Notes under the pieces: model-generated | Databases searched by the model: none | The model's input: only the letters and a program-made list of their open reading frames with translations | Told to the model about the DNA's origin: nothing | Translations under genes and position numbers: made by a program | Shown here: positions 34,930 through 48,192 of the stretch, in pieces | How positions within the stretch are numbered: the first letter of the stretch is position 1 | Layout: every line of letters begins with the position of its first letter | From: Parapristionchus giblindavisi | Lineage: Eukaryota > Nematoda > Chromadorea > Rhabditida > Diplogasteridae | Reading direction: 5' to 3' | Assembly (NCBI GenBank): GCA_943737045.1 | Contig: CALSFV010000488.1 | Coordinates: 1 to 64,000, forward strand | Length of the DNA: 64,000 bases

Positions 34930-35191
34930 TGGATCACTGACGAATATATCTGCTGCAAAAAAACTGGGTTTTACTTGTTCTTTTTTTCTGATTACTCCAT
35001 ATTTGTCGAATTAATTCGAAGTGTAAAAAAATATATTTGACTAGTTGACTACCACGCCATTGACTAGTAAATAAGTAAGTAAGTAGCAAGTGGAAAACTA
35101 TTGCTCATGTGACATGAGGGATGACTCTTTATATCAAAACGTGAGTTTAAAGCAGGTAGGCAAATGTGCAGCATCGGTACGAACAAATTCT

Positions 35192-36117
35192 CTACAACTT
35201 CTTCTTCTTCTTGATAAGGATGTCTTCCGCGATGGCTGGGACTACGGCCGGAGCGATGACCTTAATCGATTAGGTCATAAGTAAGGTAATAAGATCATGA
35301 ATAAGTTCGTAAGGTCATAAGGTATGTTCATAAGGTCATAAGTAAGGTCATAAGGTCATAAGTAAGGTCATAAGGTCATAAGTAAAGTCATAAGGTCTGA
35401 AGTAAATTCATAAGGTCATAAGGTAAGTACACTTACTGGAGCAGCAACAGCGATTGCTGGACGATGAACGAGTATGGGAGCAGGAGCAGGAACAACGGCA
35501 GGGAGAACCTTAAGAGTTAAGGTCGTTAAGTTATGCTAAGGTCAGAAGTTAAGTTTATTAGGTCGGCCTTACCTGACGGTAGAGTGGCTGGTATGAACGG
35601 TATACAGGACGAGGGAAGAACTCAGGGTATAGGGCGGGACTGAAAATCATTATGAAGGATAAAATACAATTGTATTTGTAGTATTGATTATTTTGATTTG
35701 TTGATATTATATTGATTGATTGACCCCTATGGTTCTGTGTTCTGTAAATTTCAGGTAAGAGAGAGGGGGTTCGAGAGAGTGGAAGAGAAAGAGAGAGAAA
35801 ATGTGTGCGTGGCTTGAACAAACGCCATCACTATTCTGTTTTAAATATAGTCTATGATATTGAACTGTACCGTTGAACAACGACAGTAGGTCTTCTGTAG
35901 ACGACTCGAGGAGGGTAATAAGGATCAAATGTTGGATCTACAAGTGACGGAGAATCAAGGAACAATTGACGCTTGTCTCGATTCAATTCGGAACTGAAAA
36001 TTATAATTTCAAAATTTATTTTTTCAAAAAATGTCAAATAAAATCTGAAATCACTTACCCTGCTGTACATAAAACTACAAGAACAGCGAAAGTCGCAATG
36101 TTGAGAAGGGAAGACAT
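35192..36117 (-). CDS. Secreted RDKRQ-family protein, member 3 (inverted near-copy of member 1)
   Basis: Five minus-strand exons (36059-36117, 35871-35993, 35573-35639, 35437-35508, 35192-35260) encode 129 residues. The signal peptide, SELNRDKRQLFLDSPSLVDP and the PEFFPRPVYRSYQPLYRQ block equal those of member 1; differences cluster in the last exon (EDILIKKKKKL, shorter by three residues) and a few exon 4 codons. The promoter is also duplicated: CTATAAAAGAGGAAGCC lies about 50 bp upstream in both. Introns 3-4 carry CTTATGACCTTATGAACTTA units on the sense strand, and exons 4 and 5 use AAG acceptors within such units. Confidence 0.85.
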
Positions 36118-37340
36118 AACTGAAGAGAAAATGATACTAAACCATGCGAGGGCTTCCTCTTTTATAGTTTAGTCAAACCATCTTCTGTCTCTCTTGAGGA
36201 TCTTTTTTCTGTTATAAATGGCCTTAGGTTGTCATGTATAAGTGCTTTCAACTTGTATTGTACTCTTGCATATGTTTATGTCATTGTTTAAAACAAACCC
36301 ATACTACTCAAATAAAAAAAAAACACACGGAACCTTCTGTATGAAATCGGATGAAGGAACGGGTGAAAATCTCTATAACTAAATTATTGAAAATCAAATA
36401 AAAAATCAACAAGATCGAGTTATTCGTTTATTATACAATAATTAAATTAAATTAAATTTAAATTCAGTGAACTTGAATATTGATGAACTGATCTTGATTG
36501 CCAAAAGTTATTCTATACACTGTACACTATTTGTGTTATGCTAATTCAGCTTATCGATCGCTTGAATCACGAATGAATCATGCTTGCCAGTGCAGGCAAA
36601 CGCTCGGTTTTTGAAATTAAGAAAGTTCGGCACTAGGATTGGAACCAGCGACCATGCGCTATCCAGTCAGAAGTCATACCGTTCCGATAAGGGATTGATT
36701 AGCGGTAACTCTGTGGTGTTTCATATCACTTGGAAATTAAAATTTTCAATATTTTTCCCAGGCTACGTAAGTTATAAAATTCCAATCTTCCCGTGATAAA
36801 TTCGGTCAAACCTGGAGTAAAAGAATGCAAACAATTTGATGAGCTGATATGCCTATCAGCGCTTTAAAAATCGAGGGGACAGAGGGGATACCCCGGGACA
36901 CCCGGGGATCCCATGTCAAGGGCAGGATTCTGTTGTACTGTATTTTTTCAGATGTTTTCTCAACACAGGGAACAATCAGCACTATTTAGTGTGAAAATGC
37001 AATTAAATATGTTGAAGAATGGGTTTCAAACGATGTATGTGACTATAAGTGGGTAAAAACAGGACTGACAAAATCGAATATTTGTGTTTATCAGCTTGTA
37101 GCATTACACAATTACATTTTATACGGACAATAGTTAATAATCAATATGAAATAATTATGAAATGTTGACCTCATTCGAATATTCTGCAAATCTTTGTTCT
37201 CTGTCAGTTAAATCAATATGGAAACAGTTAATAGTCAATTTGAAATAATTATGAAAATTTGAAATCATTCGAATATTCTGCAAATCTTAATTCTTTGTCT
37301 GTGCAACGAAATTACAACGTAAATCATCTCCTGAATTATA
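36118..37340. other. Shared promoter flank, then gene-free sequence with a tRNA-like relic
   Basis: 36118-36280 is the inverted duplicate of 19870-20027. Near 36630-36690 the minus strand contains GGTTCCAATCC preceded by tRNA-like spacing, but no cloverleaf. 37030-37330 matches the upstream flank of the helical gene family. No exon is seen. Confidence 0.6.
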
Positions 37341-37416
37341 TTCTAATCTTATTATTATGGACCATTTCCATGTTAATTCCATTTATTTGCATTCGATATC
37401 CATCATGTCTGCTCCC

Positions 37417-37634
37417 TTTATAAGGCCGATTTCATTGACTACTCTATCACTTCGACGTTGCCGGTCTTCTTGCAACGAGGCTCGCTTTTTTCTTAACCTT
37501 AACCTTAACCTTAAGCTTAATATTAACCTTAACCTTAACCTTAACCTTAACCTTAAACTTAATCTTAACCTTAACCTTAACATTAACCTTAACGTTAACC
37601 TCCTTAACCTTAACCTTAGTTGCTTTGTTTGCAG
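37417..37634 (+). promoter_or_regulatory. 5' module borrowed from the helical gene family, with a GC splice donor
   Basis: TTTATAAG (37417-37424), then a leader ending CAACGAG (37473-37479), then an intron of CCTTAA hexamers (37492-37617) and a TTTGCAG acceptor directly before the ATG. Order and sequence match the promoters at 24.5 and 28.1 kb. The donor here reads GCTCGC where both paralogs read GTTCGC: a GC-AG intron or a lost site. Confidence 0.72.
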
Positions 37635-37982
37635 ATGAAGTCTCTCCTCATTCTCTTGGTGTCTGTAGCCCTGCTTCAGGAGATTAGAGCTGCTCGCCCG
37701 AAAGAAGAAGTGTATCGTCGCAGCATTGGTAACCCGGGATTCGGCGTACCAGGATACGGTAGACCGGATTACGGTACACCGGGATACGGGAAGAGAGCTG
37801 CTGGTCCAGAAGAAGTGTATCGTCGCAGCATCGGTACCTCGGGATTCGGCGTACCAGGATACGGCAGACCGGATTACGGTACTCCGGGATACGGGAAGAG
37901 AGCTGCTGGTCCAGAAGAAGTGTATCGTCGCAGCATCGGTTACCCGGGATTCGGGACGGAAGGAAAGTATCATTTTGGCTAA
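37635..37982 (+). CDS. Repeat-bearing secreted peptide precursor (neuropeptide- or antimicrobial-like)
   Basis: A single coding exon of 115 codons. The signal peptide (MKSLLILLVSVALLQEIRAA) is the helical family's. It is followed by two near-identical 35-residue units plus a partial third: EEVYRRSIG, then PGFGVPGYGRPDYG, TPGYGKRAAGP. Each unit has RR before SIG and GKR after the last tyrosine, so processing would release an amidated peptide of about 22 residues starting SIG and ending PGY-amide. The last repeat ends EGKYHFG. The final codons and 3' sequence (TTTGGCTAATCCCAA) match the end of the helical paralog (TTTGGATAATCCCAA at 26.95 kb). Precursors of this layout are typical of nematode NLP peptides; no exact family is claimed. 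A 220-codon minus-strand open frame overlapping it is a shadow. Confidence 0.82.
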   Translation: MKSLLILLVSVALLQEIRAARPKEEVYRRSIGNPGFGVPGYGRPDYGTPGYGKRAAGPEEVYRRSIGTSGFGVPGYGRPDYGTPGYGKRAAGPEEVYRRSIGYPGFGTEGKYHFG

Positions 37983-39027
37983 TCCCAATTGTTTCGTATC
38001 AATAAATATATGTAAATGATTTGTTTGAGATGCAAAGTACGACACGAAAGGTGTATAGACACGAGAGTGGAAAAAATAGTGATGATACTAGTTGGCACTA
38101 CTCCGGAAGCCCAGATTTATGTTGTACCCTTTGAACAGATTTAGGTAATCAGAATGCTCTGGCAACTGGGACAACCTAGTTTAGGGATTCGTAGGGCTAG
38201 ATTAAAGTTACCCAGTCACGGATCTTTGATCTAGTCGTACCCTAGCTACGCGCACTTATGGTGCGATCTGGGCTTCTAGATAATGGGACATTCTTTTGAT
38301 GACACATCTTGTGAAACTTATTTTATTGGAATCCTATTCCGAAAACCCATTGTTTGGAACTATGCGCAATGTAATCGTTGAGGAACGTGATCTTTAAAAA
38401 TACTTTGAGTGAGAACGGTTATGTAAAAGCAATAAGGGAACCATTAACATCAAACGCACGTTTGGGAACACGATGGTACGGTATGGCAATGTATGTATTC
38501 ATAAGGTGTGTCTGTCACTTCCAAAATACAAAATAAAATACATTGAGTCCGAGCAATTCGACGGGAAGTTTAGAGTTGCCGGAAGAAGTTGGCTTGCTAT
38601 GTCATTTACATTTCAACAACTTTATCACCATTTTAGGATGTATATCTGCTGGGTCGCCATTAGGGTTCTCGAGAGAGTCCGATCATGTCTTGCTATTTAC
38701 ATGAATTGAGACCTTTACGAAGTCATCCCTCCATCTCTTTGCCGGCATTTCACGCTTTTTTTTCCACGCGGCGTCCATTCGAGCACTTTTAGACTCCATG
38801 TCAAGTAGAGGTAAAAGGTAAAGATAAATCCCATTATTCAAGGGACACCAAGTACTGCGGGAGAGCACTGTTAGACCAGTGATATGTCAAGTAATGCCTG
38901 TTTTAAATAATATTAATATTTAAATTAAAATTTCTATGTGAAACCAAGCGAAATGCGTTTATTGAAGCGATTTGTACAACGACAAGCGGTGAAAGACAAA
39001 ATTCAAAATTCAGAATTGGCACGTATT
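37983..39027. other. Intergenic 1 kb
   Basis: A relative of the CACACGAAGTCCTGCGGGA repeat lies at 38811-38895. Nothing else is recognised. Confidence 0.6.
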
Positions 39028-41138
39028 TTACAACTTCTTCTTCTTCTTGATCAGTATGTCGTCGGTGAAGGCCGGCATGGCGGGAACTATGGCCGGAGCA
39101 ACGACCTTAATCGGTAAGGTCATAAGTAAGTACATAAGGTCATAAGTAAGTTCATAAGGTCATGATTAAGTTCATAAGGTCATAAGTAGGTTCTTAAGGA
39201 CATAAGTAGGTTCATTAGGTCGTAAGTAAGTTCATAAGGTTATGAGTAAGTTCACAAGGTCATAAGTAGGTTCATAAGGTCATAAGTAAGTTCACAAGGT
39301 CATAAGTTAAGGTCTTAAGCTAATTTGAACTATCGCTTACGGGAGATGCAACTGCGACAGCTGGACGTTGAAAAATCACCGGAGCTGGAGCGGGAACAAC
39401 GGAGGGAATGACCTTAAGAGTTAAGTCCGTTAAGTAAGCGTTCGGTCTTAAGAGTTAAAGATGGAGACCCACGAGTTTTTTCGTAATAAGACTGTTCGGA
39501 TAGAATGATAGAGATTCATCACACGAATCGAAAGACATATCTGATATTGATTCCCGATATGTTTAAAGCTCACTATGCGCATTGAAAGTACAACTTTCAA
39601 GGCATGTAGAGAGCGCCCATCGGATTTGCATACTTGACTCTCTCATTTTCTCATTGTGCCTTACTCCAATTACCATATAATATAATCAATTTTCAACATG
39701 CTTATCGTGGCGGGAGTCAGTCATGCCAACTCATGCTTTAAGTCATTATTGTGCGTATAAAATGTACTTGCATAAAAAAATGACACTCGGCTCTAAAGAA
39801 CAGAAGCGCTATTTTATATAAAAAAGAGAACGGCATAGTTTCTGAACCATGCAGAACAAGAAAGTCTCTTCTAAAAATAAAACAAGTGATTTTTTATATG
39901 CTCAATAAATGACTTAGTTACGTTAAGAGTTAAGTCCGTTAACTACGCGTTAAGGTAATGATAAGTCATAAAATGACTTAGTCTGACCTCTCGATAGATG
40001 GGTCTGTATGACCTGTAGATTGGACGAGGGAAGAACTCGGGATAGAGGGCTGGTCTGGAAAAAATACATTAACGCTGGTCATAGGAGTCGAACCCTGTAG
40101 TAATATTTAGAAGTTTAAGAAAATAAAAACTAAGAAAATATTAATTTAAGTAGATTTCCTGTGTGAGTATAATGGGGGTGTTAAAATCTTTGCAAAGAAG
40201 ATGGAAAAGTGAAAATTAGTTGGAAAAAAAAACATAGTGTCGTAATAGACAATCCGGATAGAGTACATGCTCTGTTATGATTGAATAACGTGACAAACTT
40301 TTACATCGAAAACCCATTGCGCGAGTGTTGGATTGCTACTTTTCCAACTACTTTTACAATCGCAATAATAGCACTACTTTTCACTTTTCCATCTACTTTT
40401 CCTAGATTTTAACACCACATAAGTATTATTATTCGCGTACCGTTGAACAACGACCGTAGGTCTTCGGTAGACAACTCGAGGAGCGTAATATGGATCAAAG
40501 GTGGGATCAACTACAGAAGAGGCTGAGTCGAGGAAAAGCTGACGCTTGTCGCGATTCAACTCCGACCTGAAAATGAGCAATTTTATTGTAGTTATATATT
40601 CCCCATCCGGATCGGCATCCGACAATTAGTATATTACCCCCCCCCCATTGAGCGAATTTTCACATCTTATGGATATTTATTGTTTGATAAGAAACCTTTC
40701 ATATGACATCGCCAGCTAGTACCAGTAAGTCATTAAAGGCACACATCGAGCTAATTTTACTCTCATTGTTAGTACTGGCAGCGCTCTCTCACATACAAGG
40801 AAAGCGAGAGCGCATTGCCAGAGTGGAGGGTTCCAAATTATCTTTTGGTATGCCTTTAAAGGGACAATCTAACCTTGAATACCCAACGGAACATATAAAA
40901 TGTGAACATTCGGATCGTCTCAAAGATGACTGATAAATAAACACACACCAAGAACTAATTCGAAAGCCTCCGCTCTGGCAACGCTCTCTCGCAAATAGAG
41001 CGAGCGAGGGAGCGGTACCAGAGTGGTCGGTTTCAAATTAACTCGGGGTGCGCCTTTAAGGTAAATTTTGCAAAATCGAACTCACTCTGCCGCACATACA
41101 GCAGCGAGCACAGCGGCAATCTTTAGAATAGCAGACAT
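39028..41138 (-). CDS. Secreted RDKRQ-family protein, member 4
   Basis: Five minus-strand exons (41086-41138, 40441-40566, 39988-40054, 39341-39412, 39028-39105) encode 131 residues. Signal peptide MSAILKIAAVLAAVCAA; ESELNRDKRQLFLDSASSVV; APRVVYRRPTVVVQR; YPEFFPRPIYRSYRPIYRE; a VIPSVVPAPAPVIFQRPAVA stretch; end DDILIKKKKKL. Intron 4 (39106-39340) is a tandem array of TAAGGTCATAAGTAAG-type units; intron 1 carries two family A copies; intron 3 carries family F. The left breakpoint of the 7-kb duplication (40106) lies in intron 2, so this copy is complete while its duplicate is not. Confidence 0.85.
39106..39322. repeat. Intronic TAAGGTCATAAGTAAG tandem array
   Basis: More than ten degenerate 15-17-bp units fill intron 4 of RDKRQ member 4. 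Shorter versions fill the equivalent introns at 20.62-20.69 kb and 35.27-35.43 kb with the same orientation relative to the gene. Confidence 0.92.
39746..39907. repeat. Family F repeat in intron 3 of RDKRQ member 4
   Basis: ATTGTGCGTATAAAATGTAC and GGCATAGTTTCTGAACCATG match the copy at 22.9-23.1 kb. Confidence 0.8.
40731..40862. repeat. Family A element (unit 1)
   Basis: TTAAAGGCACACATCGAGCT and CTTTTGGTATGCCTTTAAAG ends; intron 1 of RDKRQ member 4. Duplicate at 47785-47916. Confidence 0.88.
40950..41062. repeat. Family A element (unit 1)
   Basis: Arms CTCCGCTCTGGCAACGC and ACCAGAGTGGTCGGTTTC, right end CGGGGTGCGCCTTTAAGG. Duplicate at 48004-48116. Confidence 0.88.
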
Positions 41139-41984
41139 GATCCGAACTGTTGTTTACCCTTCCCCGAACCCATCTTATATACCACACTCAAGCCTCTCTT
41201 CTCCCATCTTTTTGCGGGCCAATTTGAGCTCCTCCTCGGGCCATTCTCTGCAATAAGCACACACTTTCCCGTCTGGCTCTCTCATTTTCCCGTGATCTCT
41301 CGTCGATCTCGCTTTCTCTGCACATACTCTTGCTTTGATTTGTTACTTTGGCAAGGTTTCGTGTCTGCTCTCTCTCATTTTGGCCTGCTCTCTAGCATAA
41401 CACGCGCGCTAAGTGGGCTATGTTTCTTCTTCCGCATTGAGAGGGAATTGTAAGTGCTTACCTATACACTTATTTGTTCGATTCTCAGGTGTACAATGCG
41501 GTTTGGTTGATCTTGATTATGCTCTGCATGTGTAGTATGCCTTTGTTGCAGTCCAACCGTTGTCTAGTGCAGTTTAGTATGTAGTACGTACTCGAAAACT
41601 TTCGACAGACATCACGAACAGTCGCGAGCACTTATCGCATACCGTATAAAATACACTTGTTTCTTTGGTACAAGAGTAGCCAGCCACAGCCAAAATGTGT
41701 TTCTATTTTTAAAGAGAGAGTTCAAGCGAGATAACACGTAGATCAGAGAGAGCGAGGAAGGAAGGGAGGAAAAGGTGCGTTTATTTATTTTTAACGATAA
41801 ACAGAGAGGTGAAAGAGAAAATAAAATTATAATTATGCAATGATGTGAAGCAAGTGAGATCAAACAATGATTCAAGTGGGGACGACAGTAGATGACAATG
41901 GTACAAGACGTAAATAAATCGGTACAATGGAAAGATAGATCAGTCTGCGATCGAATCCTTTTGACCAACAGAAATACCAATTTT

Positions 41985-43281
41985 AAAAATTTCTGAAACT
42001 TTTTCATGAAAAATGAATTGAACAGGCGTGATAGCCATCAAATTCGGCCCTTCGTGGTATAACCTACAAATTTTATCATGATCGGGTGACGAGAAAAGAC
42101 TAAAAACGCGATTTCAACGCGACGTCGCCTGACCTCATTGTAAGCCATCTATGTGCAAAATGAATATGATCGTCATTACCACCCTTGAGTACCCCGATAC
42201 CCGACTGTGCCAAATTTCATATATTTTAGTCGACTCTTACGCAAACGGCCTCATATGAGGCCGTTTGCGTAAAAATCGACTAAAAGAAATAAAATTTGGC
42301 ACAGTAAAAAAATCAAATTTTGGAGATCGAGGTTCTCAAGGGTGCTTATGATGATGGTCACGTTCATTTTGCACCTAGAGACACCGTTGAGGCCAGACGA
42401 CGTCGCGTTGAAATCGCGTTTTTCGTCATTTCTCGTGATCCGATAGTGCTAAAAATTGCAAAATATACCCTCAGAGGCAGAATTTGATGGCGATCACGCC
42501 TGTCTAATTCATTTTTCATGGAAAAATTTCAGAAATTTTAAAAATTGGAAATTCAGTCGATGGAAAAAGTCCGTTTTGCGAGATACATAGATCGGACCGG
42601 AAAGGCATCAGGATTCCATAGAAAAAATTTCAGCCAATTTGCGCCCGAGTCATTCGAGATAATCAACTTTTAGTGTAGTCATTTTACCGTTGATGCGGAG
42701 GCAAGAGACGAGAGAGTGTGCTGGGGCGAGAGAGCAAAGAGGCAGGTGAAAAGATCAGGATGGGAATGAAGGGGAGTGGACGGGATGCCCTTCCCTTCAC
42801 CCTTCTCTGCTCTCTCACAATTCCATACTCTCTAGCCTCTTTCCTACTCTTCAACGGCAAAATGACTACACTAAAAGTTGATTATCTCGAATGACTCGGG
42901 CGCAAATTGGCTGAAATTTTTTCTATGGAATCCTGATGCCATTCCGGTCCGAACTATGTATCTCGCAAAACGGACTTTTTCCGTCGACTGAATTTCAAAT
43001 TTTGAAAATTTCTGAAATTTTTCCATGAAAAATGAATTAGACAGGCGTGATCGCCATCAAATTCTGCCCCTGAGGGTATATTTTGTAATTTGTAGCACGA
43101 TCGGGTCACGAGAAATGACTAAAAACGCGATTACATCGCGACGTCGTCTGGCCTCAACGGAGGCTCTAGGTGCAAAATGAACGTGACCATCGTCAAGAGC
43201 ACCCTTGAGATCACCGATCCCCAAAATTTGATTTTTTTACTGTGCCGGCACTTAGTCGAGTCTTACGCAAACGGCCTCATA
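41985..43281. mobile_element. Fold-back transposon plus a partial second copy joined at TA
   Basis: The full element runs about 42257-43276, from TGAGGCCGTTTGCGTAA to TTACGCAAACGGCCTCA, with arms of about 480 bp around a CTCTC-rich loop (42710-42840). TA lies on both sides. To its left, sharing the TA, 41985-42253 is a partial copy ending in the same terminus. TA target use suggests Tc1/mariner. A relic lies at 11.2 kb. Duplicate at about 49039-50335. Confidence 0.83.
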
Positions 43282-43483
43282 TATCTCGATAGATAGTGTG
43301 TTTCAACCCAGCAAACTCGCTTCTTCTTGGCGCCGTTCAAGTAAGTTTCAATGTTGTTTAAGATACCAATGTGGGAGCGCTAGAACCGATCGTGTTGATG
43401 TCCAAAGCAAAATACAAAAATCAAGACAATCGAAAGAGCATTATTTTTGATAGAGTTCATCCAGCATAGCGGCGTTAAGAGGC

Positions 43484-43735
43484 TGTATCCAGGAACGTTG
43501 GCAAACGTGATGTCATAGGCTTAGGGCACAGTATTCTTGTTCAAGCCATTTTGTTTTCATAGCCAGACAAGCGAAAGACGATTGCATTTGAGAGAGTTTC
43601 TATGTTGAGCGGTCGTTTTGGCTTTCACAATCTATAGAACATTGTGAGGGGGGTGATCTCACAATCAGTCCTCCGCCTACGCGTGTGACGTCACGTTTGC
43701 CTGCAAACGGTTTGCAACGTTCATGGATACGTTCA
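43484..43735. mobile_element. Family C element inside a family G palindrome
   Basis: Family C (43537-43646; CACAGTATTCTTG to ACATTGTG) has AGGG on both sides, a third example of its 4-bp target duplication. The outer family G halves are AACGTTGGCAAACGTGATGT and CACGTTTGCCTGCAAACGG. Confidence 0.8.
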
Positions 43736-44564
43736 TGGATGGATATGGATGCTGGTTTACAAAGTAATCAGAATATAGCAGTCCGAGCCCCTCTCAATGT
43801 TCGAACTTCCTGATCAAACGTTCCTTGGAATTATTGATTGGCGAGAATTGTGATAAGTGATGAAAACAGCCTAATAAGAACCGACGAACTGTCCGAGTAA
43901 CTATAATGTAGTCCTGCGAATCCGCGAACTATTATAGATCCCAACTTCGCACATTTTTGAGCTCTGATGATCTTTGATCTCTGATGATCTTTGATCTCTG
44001 ATGATCTTTGATCTCTGATGATCTTTGATCTCTGATGATCTTTGATCTCTGATGATCTTTGATCTCTGATGATCTCTGATGATCTTTGATCTCTGATATA
44101 TGATCTTGGATCTATGATAATCTATGATGATCTTTGATCTTTGACTAGCAATTAAAATATTTATTACTCTTCTACAGCGATATCACTTGTATACAACGGA
44201 AGTGTTTAGCAGTGTGGGGGACATAAAAAAGGATTACATGGACCATATTGATTTAAATGGATGCGAAATATTGATTGAAAGATTGAATGATAATGATTAA
44301 GGATTGAAATAGCGACGTGGGGGGGCTTAATCACAATCGAGCACATAATATACAGTAGTGGTCATCAATGGTGAGCTTGTGGGCGCGTTTCACTAACCAG
44401 AGCAGGGACTTGGGGGTATTTAGCGGACTTAGGACTTAAGGCGGAAGATAGTGGACTTAGTGGACTTAAGGTGCACTTAGTAGACTTAAGGTGTACTTAG
44501 TAGACTTAAGGTGCACTTAGTAGACTTAAGTGTACATAGTGGACTTAGGGTGTACTTAGTGGAC

Positions 44565-46466
<1,902 letters not shown>

Positions 46467-47494
46467 CTGAAATAATCGATTTATATTATACATGGTCAGT
46501 CTATGTCACACTTTTTCCCCCATAATTTCATCGGCTGTATATGTCATGTACTGCTCGAATTATTTACCGAATCGATAACATTAAAATAGTTTTTATTCGT
46601 CAGTGTTTCCGTTGACTCCTTGGTACTAATGAAAAACCGGCCATTACTGCAGTGCGTATTTTCAAAGATCATCGTAGAATGTACATGTTCGGAATGGAGA
46701 ATGTCATCCAACTATACGAGAGCGCCCGCAATGACGTTTTCTTGTTTTCAGAGTGTATTATATCTTAGTCGTCCACAGAGATCGAAATACACCATCCCAA
46801 TGATCAAAGATCAAAGACCAAAGAGCAAAGATCAAGAAGAATTATTTATGTTTTCTTCATCGTAGTATATCTTAGTCGTCTACAGAGATCGAAATACAAC
46901 ATCCCTATAGATCGTCGATTTATTGTAATCGTTCCCTATCATTCACTGATCACCAAAGACGCGGAAATAAACAACGCAAAAAAGTGGTCAGTGTACCTTA
47001 CACAAATGCGCTCGCACTCTCTCCACTTCGCGTGCTCTCTCACCCTGTCTCTAACCACTCTGCACTCTCTCTCATTAGCGTTATCTCTCATCAGTTCAGA
47101 GAGCGGTCATTTGGCCACGTGAACCAGACACGTGCAGTGCTTCGCTTTCGGTAAACTTTTTTAGAAGTTTAAGAAAATAAAAACTAAGAAAATATTAATT
47201 TAAGTAGATTTCCTGTGTGAGTATAATGGGGGTGTTAAAATCTTTGCAAAGAAGATGGAAAAGTGAAAATTAGTTGGAAAAAAAAACATAGTGTCGTAAT
47301 AGACAATCCGGATAGAGTACATGCTCTGTTATGATTGAATAACGTGACAAACTTTTACATCGAAAACCCATTGCGCGAGTGTTGGATTGCTACTTTTCCA
47401 ACTACTTTTACAATCGCAATAATAGCACTACTTTTCACTTTTCCATCTACTTTTCCTAGATTTTAACACCACATAAGTATTATTATTCGCGTAC

Positions 47495-48192
47495 CGTTGA
47501 ACAACGACCGTAGGTCTTCGGTAGACAACTCGAGGAGCGTAATATGGATCAAAGGTGGGATCAACTACAGAAGAGGCTGAGTCGAGGAAAAGCTGACGCT
47601 TGTCGCGATTCAACTCCGACCTGAAAATGAGAAATTTTATTGTAGTTATATATTCCCCATCCGGATCGGCATCCGACAATTAGTATATTACCCCCCCCCC
47701 ATTGAGCGAATTTTCACATCTTATGGATATTTATTGTTTGATAAGAAACCTTTCATATGACATCGCCAGCTAGTACCAGTAAGTCATTAAAGGCACACAT
47801 CGAGCTAATTTTACTCTCATTGTTAGTACTGGCAGCGCTCTCTCACATACAAGGAAAGCGAGAGCGCATTGCCAGAGTGGAGGGTTCCAAATTATCTTTT
47901 GGTATGCCTTTAAAGGGACAATCTAACCTTGAATACCCAACGGAACATATAAAATGTGAACATTCGGATCGTCTCAAAGATGACTGATAAATAAACACAC
48001 ACCAAGAACTAATTCGAAAGCCTCCGCTCTGGCAACGCTCTCTCGCAAATAGAGCGAGCGAGGGAGCGGTACCAGAGTGGTCGGTTTCAAATTAACTCGG
48101 GGTGCGCCTTTAAGGTAAATTTTGCAAAATCGAACTCACTCTGCCGCACATACAGCAGCGAGCACAGCGGCAATCTTTAGAATAGCAGACAT
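47495..48192 (-). pseudogene. 3'-truncated RDKRQ-family gene (unit 2 copy)
   Basis: Only exon 1 (48140-48192, signal peptide) and exon 2 (47495-47620, SELNRDKRQ to VVVQR) with the promoter are present; exons 3-5 lie left of the duplicated segment and were not copied. Transcription would run from this promoter into the truncated glutamine synthetase 1 kb downstream. Exon 2 ends in phase 2 while the next glutamine synthetase exon expects phase 1, so a spliced fusion would stop after three codons. Confidence 0.88.
47785..48116. repeat. Two family A elements (unit 2 copies)
   Basis: 47785-47916 and 48004-48116, duplicates of 40731-40862 and 40950-41062. Confidence 0.9.

Larger units (their letters stand above)
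32080..35191. other. 3.1-kb gene-free stretch
   Basis: It holds (CT)n (32392-32440), family A (32668-32790), family D (32830-32945), a split family A copy (33000-33353), sequence shared with 18490-18605 (33211-33306, GATGTACAAGTATA), family F (34020-34130), and the retroposon at 34735-34929. Many TTCGGAATGCCGAA-type fragments occur at 33450-33960. I see no exon. Confidence 0.65.
41139..44564. other. Intergenic part of unit 1
   Basis: Contents: family F relative (41640-41760), the fold-back element (41985-43281), family C (43537-43646) within a family G copy, GATGATCTTTGATCTCT tandem units (43965-44150), and ACTTAAGGTGCACTTAGTAG tandem units (44455-44560) that run up to the glutamine synthetase stop codon. 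The 131-codon minus frame at 41612-42007 has no support as a gene. Confidence 0.7.

Noticed and set aside
37383..38045. 220-codon minus-strand frame
   Set aside because: Shadow of the peptide-precursor repeats and of the CCTTAA array; the plus strand has the signal peptide, processing sites and paralog support.
41612..42007. 131-codon minus-strand frame (also 48666-49061)
   Set aside because: Covers family F and fold-back element sequence, low-complexity segments, no splice or domain support; its duplicate is identical only because the whole unit is.
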